Below, in pieces: positions 61,157 to 64,000 of a DNA stretch of 64,000 bases. A program made the translations under genes and the position numbers. A model generated the notes under the pieces. The model was given only the letters and a program-made list of their open reading frames with translations, had not been told where the DNA came from and searched no databases. Source of the DNA: Lysinibacillus fusiformis. GTDB lineage: Bacteria; Bacillota; Bacilli; Bacillales_A; Planococcaceae. Positions within the stretch are counted from its first letter, which is position 1, and each line of letters opens with the position of its first letter. The stretch lies in contig NZ_CP070490.1 in NCBI RefSeq assembly GCF_016925635.1, positions 3,602,001 through 3,666,000 of the forward strand, read 5' to 3'.

Positions 61157-62407
61157 CTATTCACGAGTTTGGCCATTGCCATGAATAACATATTTTGTTG
61201 ATGTTAATGCAGGCAAGCCCATTGGCCCACGGGCATGTAGCTTTTGCGTACTAATGCCGATTTCTGCTCCATAGCCAAATTCAAAGCCGTCCGTGAAGCG
61301 GGTAGAGGCATTATGATACACTGCCGCCGCATCGACATTGTTTAAAAACGTCTCGGCAGTTAATTGATCTTCTGTAATGATGGCCTCAGAATGATTCGTC
61401 CCAAAGTAATGAATATGCTCAATAGCTTCATAGACATTCTCTACCAATTTAACACTTATTTTTAAGTCAAGGTATTCTGTCGCATAATCATCCTCCGTAG
61501 CTGGAAGGGCAGCTTCAAAACGCTGACATACTTGGTCATCACCAATGATCGTTACGCCTGCGTTGTGAAGGGACGTTAAAAGCTGGCCACCGTGTTCCTT
61601 AAACCAAGCAGGGTGAATGAGTAAGCTTTCTGCTGCATTACAAACAGAAGGACGCTGTGTTTTAGCATTCAGACAGATTTTTTCTGCTTTTATGTAATCC
61701 GCCATTTGATCCACGTAAATGTGACAGTTGCCCGCACCTGTTTCGAGTACAGGGACAGTCGCTTCATTGACAACTAAATCAATCAGCGCTTTGCCACCAC
61801 GAGGAATAAGTACATCTAAGTACTCTTTTAAATGAAATAGTTCTTTAGCTGTTTCGCGGCTTGTATCCTCAATTAATTGCACAGCATCGGTAGGGATGGA
61901 TGTTTTAGCAAGGGCGCGATGAATACTTGCGACAAGAGCGATATTTGAATACTTAGCGGAGGAGCTTCCGCGCAAAATGACTGCATTGCCCGTTTTCAGA
62001 GAAAGTGTCGCTGCATCGACTGTGACATTTGGTCGAGCCTCATAGATCATACCGATGACACCAAGCGGCACGATTCTTTTTTCAATGCGTAGACCGTTGT
62101 CTTTATCAATACGTTCAACAATTGTGCCTACTGGATCGTTTAAGGAGATGAGTAAATGAATGGCATCTGCCATTGCCGCTATACGCTCTTCATTGAGCAT
62201 GATGCGATCCAACGTAGAAGCAGGCATGCCTTGTTGCTCACCCTGTGCCAAATCCTTGGCATTTTCAGCCATGATGTCATGCTGATCGATTAATAGCTGT
62301 TCAGCAATTTTTTTCAGTGCTTCATTTTTTTCGCAGGTCGTTTTAATATTTAACACGTAGCTTGCGGCCTTAGCGCGTTGTCCTTTTTCTTGAATTTCAT
62401 TTGTCAT
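61157..62407 (-). CDS. proA: Gamma-glutamyl phosphate reductase
   Basis: Reduces gamma-glutamyl phosphate to glutamate semialdehyde, the second step of proline synthesis. 416 residues, the usual length. [20 protein letters not shown] and [14 protein letters not shown] are conserved, the catalytic Cys is in [14 protein letters not shown], and [15 protein letters not shown] closes the family pattern. It follows proB by 13 bases and is under the same T-box. Confidence 0.95.
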   Translation of the reverse strand: MTNEIQEKGQRAKAASYVLNIKTTCEKNEALKKIAEQLLIDQHDIMAENAKDLAQGEQQGMPASTLDRIMLNEERIAAMADAIHLLISLNDPVGTIVERIDKDNGLRIEKRIVPLGVIGMIYEARPNVTVDAATLSLKTGNAVILRGSSSAKYSNIALVASIHRALAKTSIPTDAVQLIEDTSRETAKELFHLKEYLDVLIPRGGKALIDLVVNEATVPVLETGAGNCHIYVDQMADYIKAEKICLNAKTQRPSVCNAAESLLIHPAWFKEHGGQLLTSLHNAGVTIIGDDQVCQRFEAALPATEDDYATEYLDLKISVKLVENVYEAIEHIHYFGTNHSEAIITEDQLTAETFLNNVDAAAVYHNASTRFTDGFEFGYGAEIGISTQKLHARGPMGLPALTSTKYVIHGNGQTRE

Positions 62408-62420
62408 TTGTCATTCCTCC

Positions 62421-63515
62421 TTAATTTGTTTGAATTTTCAGCCACTTATCTCGGTGAATCACCTCAATAGGGCATTTCGACAATGTATCTGTCCGTTTTC
62501 CCATGGCAGAGATAAGCTCTTGGGAGGAGTACAGCACTTCGCCACGTCCTAATAAGTCCTTCTCACTATAGACTTCTACAACATCACCATTGACAAAATC
62601 ACCCTCAACACGATAGACGCCAGCAGGTAATAAGCTTTTGCCATTGTCCATTAAAGCTTGTTCAGCGCCACTATCTATAAAAATTTTACCAGAAACTTCC
62701 GTAAGTGCAATCCACTGTTTATGATTTGTTAACACGGCAAGCTCATCATGCTCCACATACGTGCCATCACCATGTCCTGTTAAAATATCAACGAGCTTCT
62801 GTGCACCATGACCTGTTCCAATAAATACCTTCACTCCTGCACGGAGCGCTGTTCGTGCTGCCAGTAGCTTAGAGGCCATGCCACCCGTGCCAACTTTTGA
62901 CCCTGTACCATCTGCAAAGCTTAACAGCTCATCCGTAATGGCTGTTAACCGATCAATGCGCTCTGCCTCTGGATTTTTATTGGGATTGGCATTATAAAGG
63001 CCATTGATATCAGTTAAAATGATGAGCTGATCTGCATGGACAAGCCCACTTACGAGTGCGGACAGCATATCATTATCACCAAAGGTTAACTCACTAATAG
63101 ACACAGTATCATTCTCATTAATAATCGGTAGCATTGATCGTTCTAACAATTCCTCGAAAGTGGCATAGGCGTTTTTATAGCATTCTTTTTTAGAAAAATC
63201 CGTGCGTGTCAGTAAAATCTGGGCAGGCATGATATCGTAAATACTAAATAAAGCACTATACGTTTGAATGAGTAGGCTCTGCCCTACAGCAGCAGCTGCC
63301 TGCTTTCCTTTCACCGTCACAGGACGAGCAGGGTAGCCAAGTTGTTTAAAGCCCGCCGCTACGGCACCTGACGAGACAAGTAAAACTTCATGTCCCAGTT
63401 TCTTCAATTCAGCGATTGCCTGTACATGGTCCATTAAGCGAACTTTATCGATTTCACCTTTTGCGTTCGTTAAAGAGCTACTGCCAATTTTAACAACGAT
63501 CCTTTTTCTCTCCAT
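62421..63515 (-). CDS. proB: Glutamate 5-kinase
   Basis: Phosphorylates glutamate in the first step of proline synthesis. The N-terminal amino acid kinase domain (1-255) has VVKIGSSSLTN, LLVSSGAVAAGF, INENDTVS and the GTGGMASKLLAARTALRAGV segment. A C-terminal PUA domain (about 275-360) follows, as in E. coli ProB. In relatives proline inhibits the enzyme. ATG 63515 follows GGAGGTAG. Expression is set by the proline-type T-box upstream. Confidence 0.95.
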   Translation of the reverse strand: MERKRIVVKIGSSSLTNAKGEIDKVRLMDHVQAIAELKKLGHEVLLVSSGAVAAGFKQLGYPARPVTVKGKQAAAAVGQSLLIQTYSALFSIYDIMPAQILLTRTDFSKKECYKNAYATFEELLERSMLPIINENDTVSISELTFGDNDMLSALVSGLVHADQLIILTDINGLYNANPNKNPEAERIDRLTAITDELLSFADGTGSKVGTGGMASKLLAARTALRAGVKVFIGTGHGAQKLVDILTGHGDGTYVEHDELAVLTNHKQWIALTEVSGKIFIDSGAEQALMDNGKSLLPAGVYRVEGDFVNGDVVEVYSEKDLLGRGEVLYSSQELISAMGKRTDTLSKCPIEVIHRDKWLKIQTN

Positions 63516-63540
63516 TTCACTACCTCCATCATTACTGAAT

Positions 63541-63800
63541 CAAAAAAAGCCTTCTCATCCTAAAAATTAGGACGAAAAGACTTGCCTTCCGTGGTACCAC
63601 CTACATTGAATATCATGCGACATTCCACTTTTCTCATAACGCTAGAGACTGCGCCTAGTTTGGCTAGGACGATTCACGAAGTAGGTTTCATCAGTCTTTC
63701 TTGTACAATGCCTTGCAGCCGATGGGCATCGCTCTCTTTTCAAGCAGTGGCTAATTACTGGTCTTCGTTCGTTTTCTCATCTATTGACTAAAGGATGCAC
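63541..63800 (-). promoter_or_regulatory. T-box riboswitch of proBA, proline specifier
   Basis: On the minus strand the T-box core reads AGGTGGTACCACGG (plus 63589-63602), next to the antiterminator. The competing terminator has a 17-bp stem (plus 63547-63563 with 63567-63583, G-U pairs included) followed by a run of seven T (plus 63542-63548). Stem I contains AGAGAG and AGTAA (specifier-loop side) motifs. Opposite lies GATGAAACCTAC, with the specifier CCT, a proline codon (plus 63683-63685). Uncharged tRNA-Pro would stabilise antitermination and switch on proBA. A TTGACA lies at plus 63815-63820; the matching -10 is weak. Confidence 0.9.
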
Positions 63801-63876
63801 TACTTCTATTAGTCTGTCAAGCTGAATGGATAAATTACTTGAAAGTTTTGATAAATTAAGAAAGGGATGCACTAAA

Positions 63877-64000
63877 ATGATGAAGAGGCAACCTAATCGA
63901 TTATTTAAACCACCAAATCGCGATGAAAAGGGGAAGCATAGCCAACACAATGACAAAGAAGCTCCAAATGACTTGTTTCCCAGAGGACATATTTTTTGGT
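63877..64000 (+). CDS. Possible start of a gene at the right edge
   Basis: ATG 63877 with AAGGGATG upstream opens a frame that runs off the window. The 41 visible residues are hydrophilic (MMKRQPNRLFKPPNRDEKGK...). On the opposite strand, positions 63990-63901 also form an open frame, hydrophobic (VIWSFFVIVLAMLPLFIAIW) and ending in TAA at 63901, which could be the end of a small membrane protein. Only one is likely real. The ribosome site favours the plus strand, while the membrane-like composition favours the minus strand. Confidence 0.3.
   Translation, partial: MMKRQPNRLFKPPNRDEKGKHSQHNDKEAPNDLFPRGHIFW

Overview
The window looks like a chromosomal segment of a low-GC, spore-forming Firmicute of the order Bacillales. 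The best guess is a Lysinibacillus or close Planococcaceae relative. This is inferred from protein resemblance, type II pantothenate kinase, T-box and S-box leaders, sigma-B-type promoters, strong AGGAGG ribosome sites, TTG/GTG starts and a catabolic repertoire built on amino acids, peptides and amides. No rRNA, tRNA, CRISPR array, phage or insertion-sequence transposase was found.

Layout. 1-2.8 kb: start of a squalene/phytoene synthase-like gene, an SDR oxidoreductase, CoaW, and two tandem small basic proteins with a spore-protein-like protease motif. 2.9-7.3 kb: DUF3889 protein, a first copy of an intergenic repeat, a DJ-1/PfpI protein, a MarR-MFS efflux pair with a palindromic operator, a type I toxin/antisense-RNA locus, and a NUDIX gene interrupted by one stop codon. 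7.5-13.3 kb: a two-component system, a second repeat copy, and a polar amino-acid ABC transporter. 13.4-24.5 kb: RNase H, zinc-finger and SEC-C proteins, PepF, Dps and YflT (each with a sigma-B-like promoter), an EamA/LysR divergent pair, a stand-alone CoaB-like protein, a SAM riboswitch before a YezD protein, a flavin reductase, a VOC protein, the third repeat copy, an amphi-Trp protein and a cold-shock protein. 24.6-34 kb: fhs, then a five-gene hydantoinase/oxoprolinase operon with its own IclR regulator, OPT transporter and DUF917 protein. 34-41.6 kb: HD hydrolase, PLP decarboxylase divergent from a MocR regulator, ABC-F protein and CvfC.

41.66-42.55 kb holds about 43 tandem units of 21 bp in two alternating types, the strangest stretch in the window. 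It is followed by a ten-gene operon (42.8-53.7 kb): M20 amidohydrolase/peptidase, YcsA-like dehydrogenase, SDR, aldehyde dehydrogenase, a complete Dpp/Opp-type ABC transporter and a P1-family aminopeptidase. The operon runs tail-to-tail into a pucR-type regulator, which is divergent from a class III aminotransferase. Together these could import a peptide or amide, hydrolyse it, transaminate the product and oxidise the aldehyde. 56.9-64 kb: MarR/GNAT pair with a perfect palindrome, a lipoprotein, an RDD protein, EamA-fructokinase, and proBA under a proline T-box.

Main candidates for new biology: (i) a two-module inverted repeat element found three times, always between convergent genes, whose flanks in two cases carry a duplicated 30-32 bp terminator hairpin; (ii) the 21/42-bp array; (iii) the peptide/amide catabolic operon with putative local operators. 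Many starts were moved from the longest open frame to the codon with a plausible ribosome site; these choices are stated per gene.
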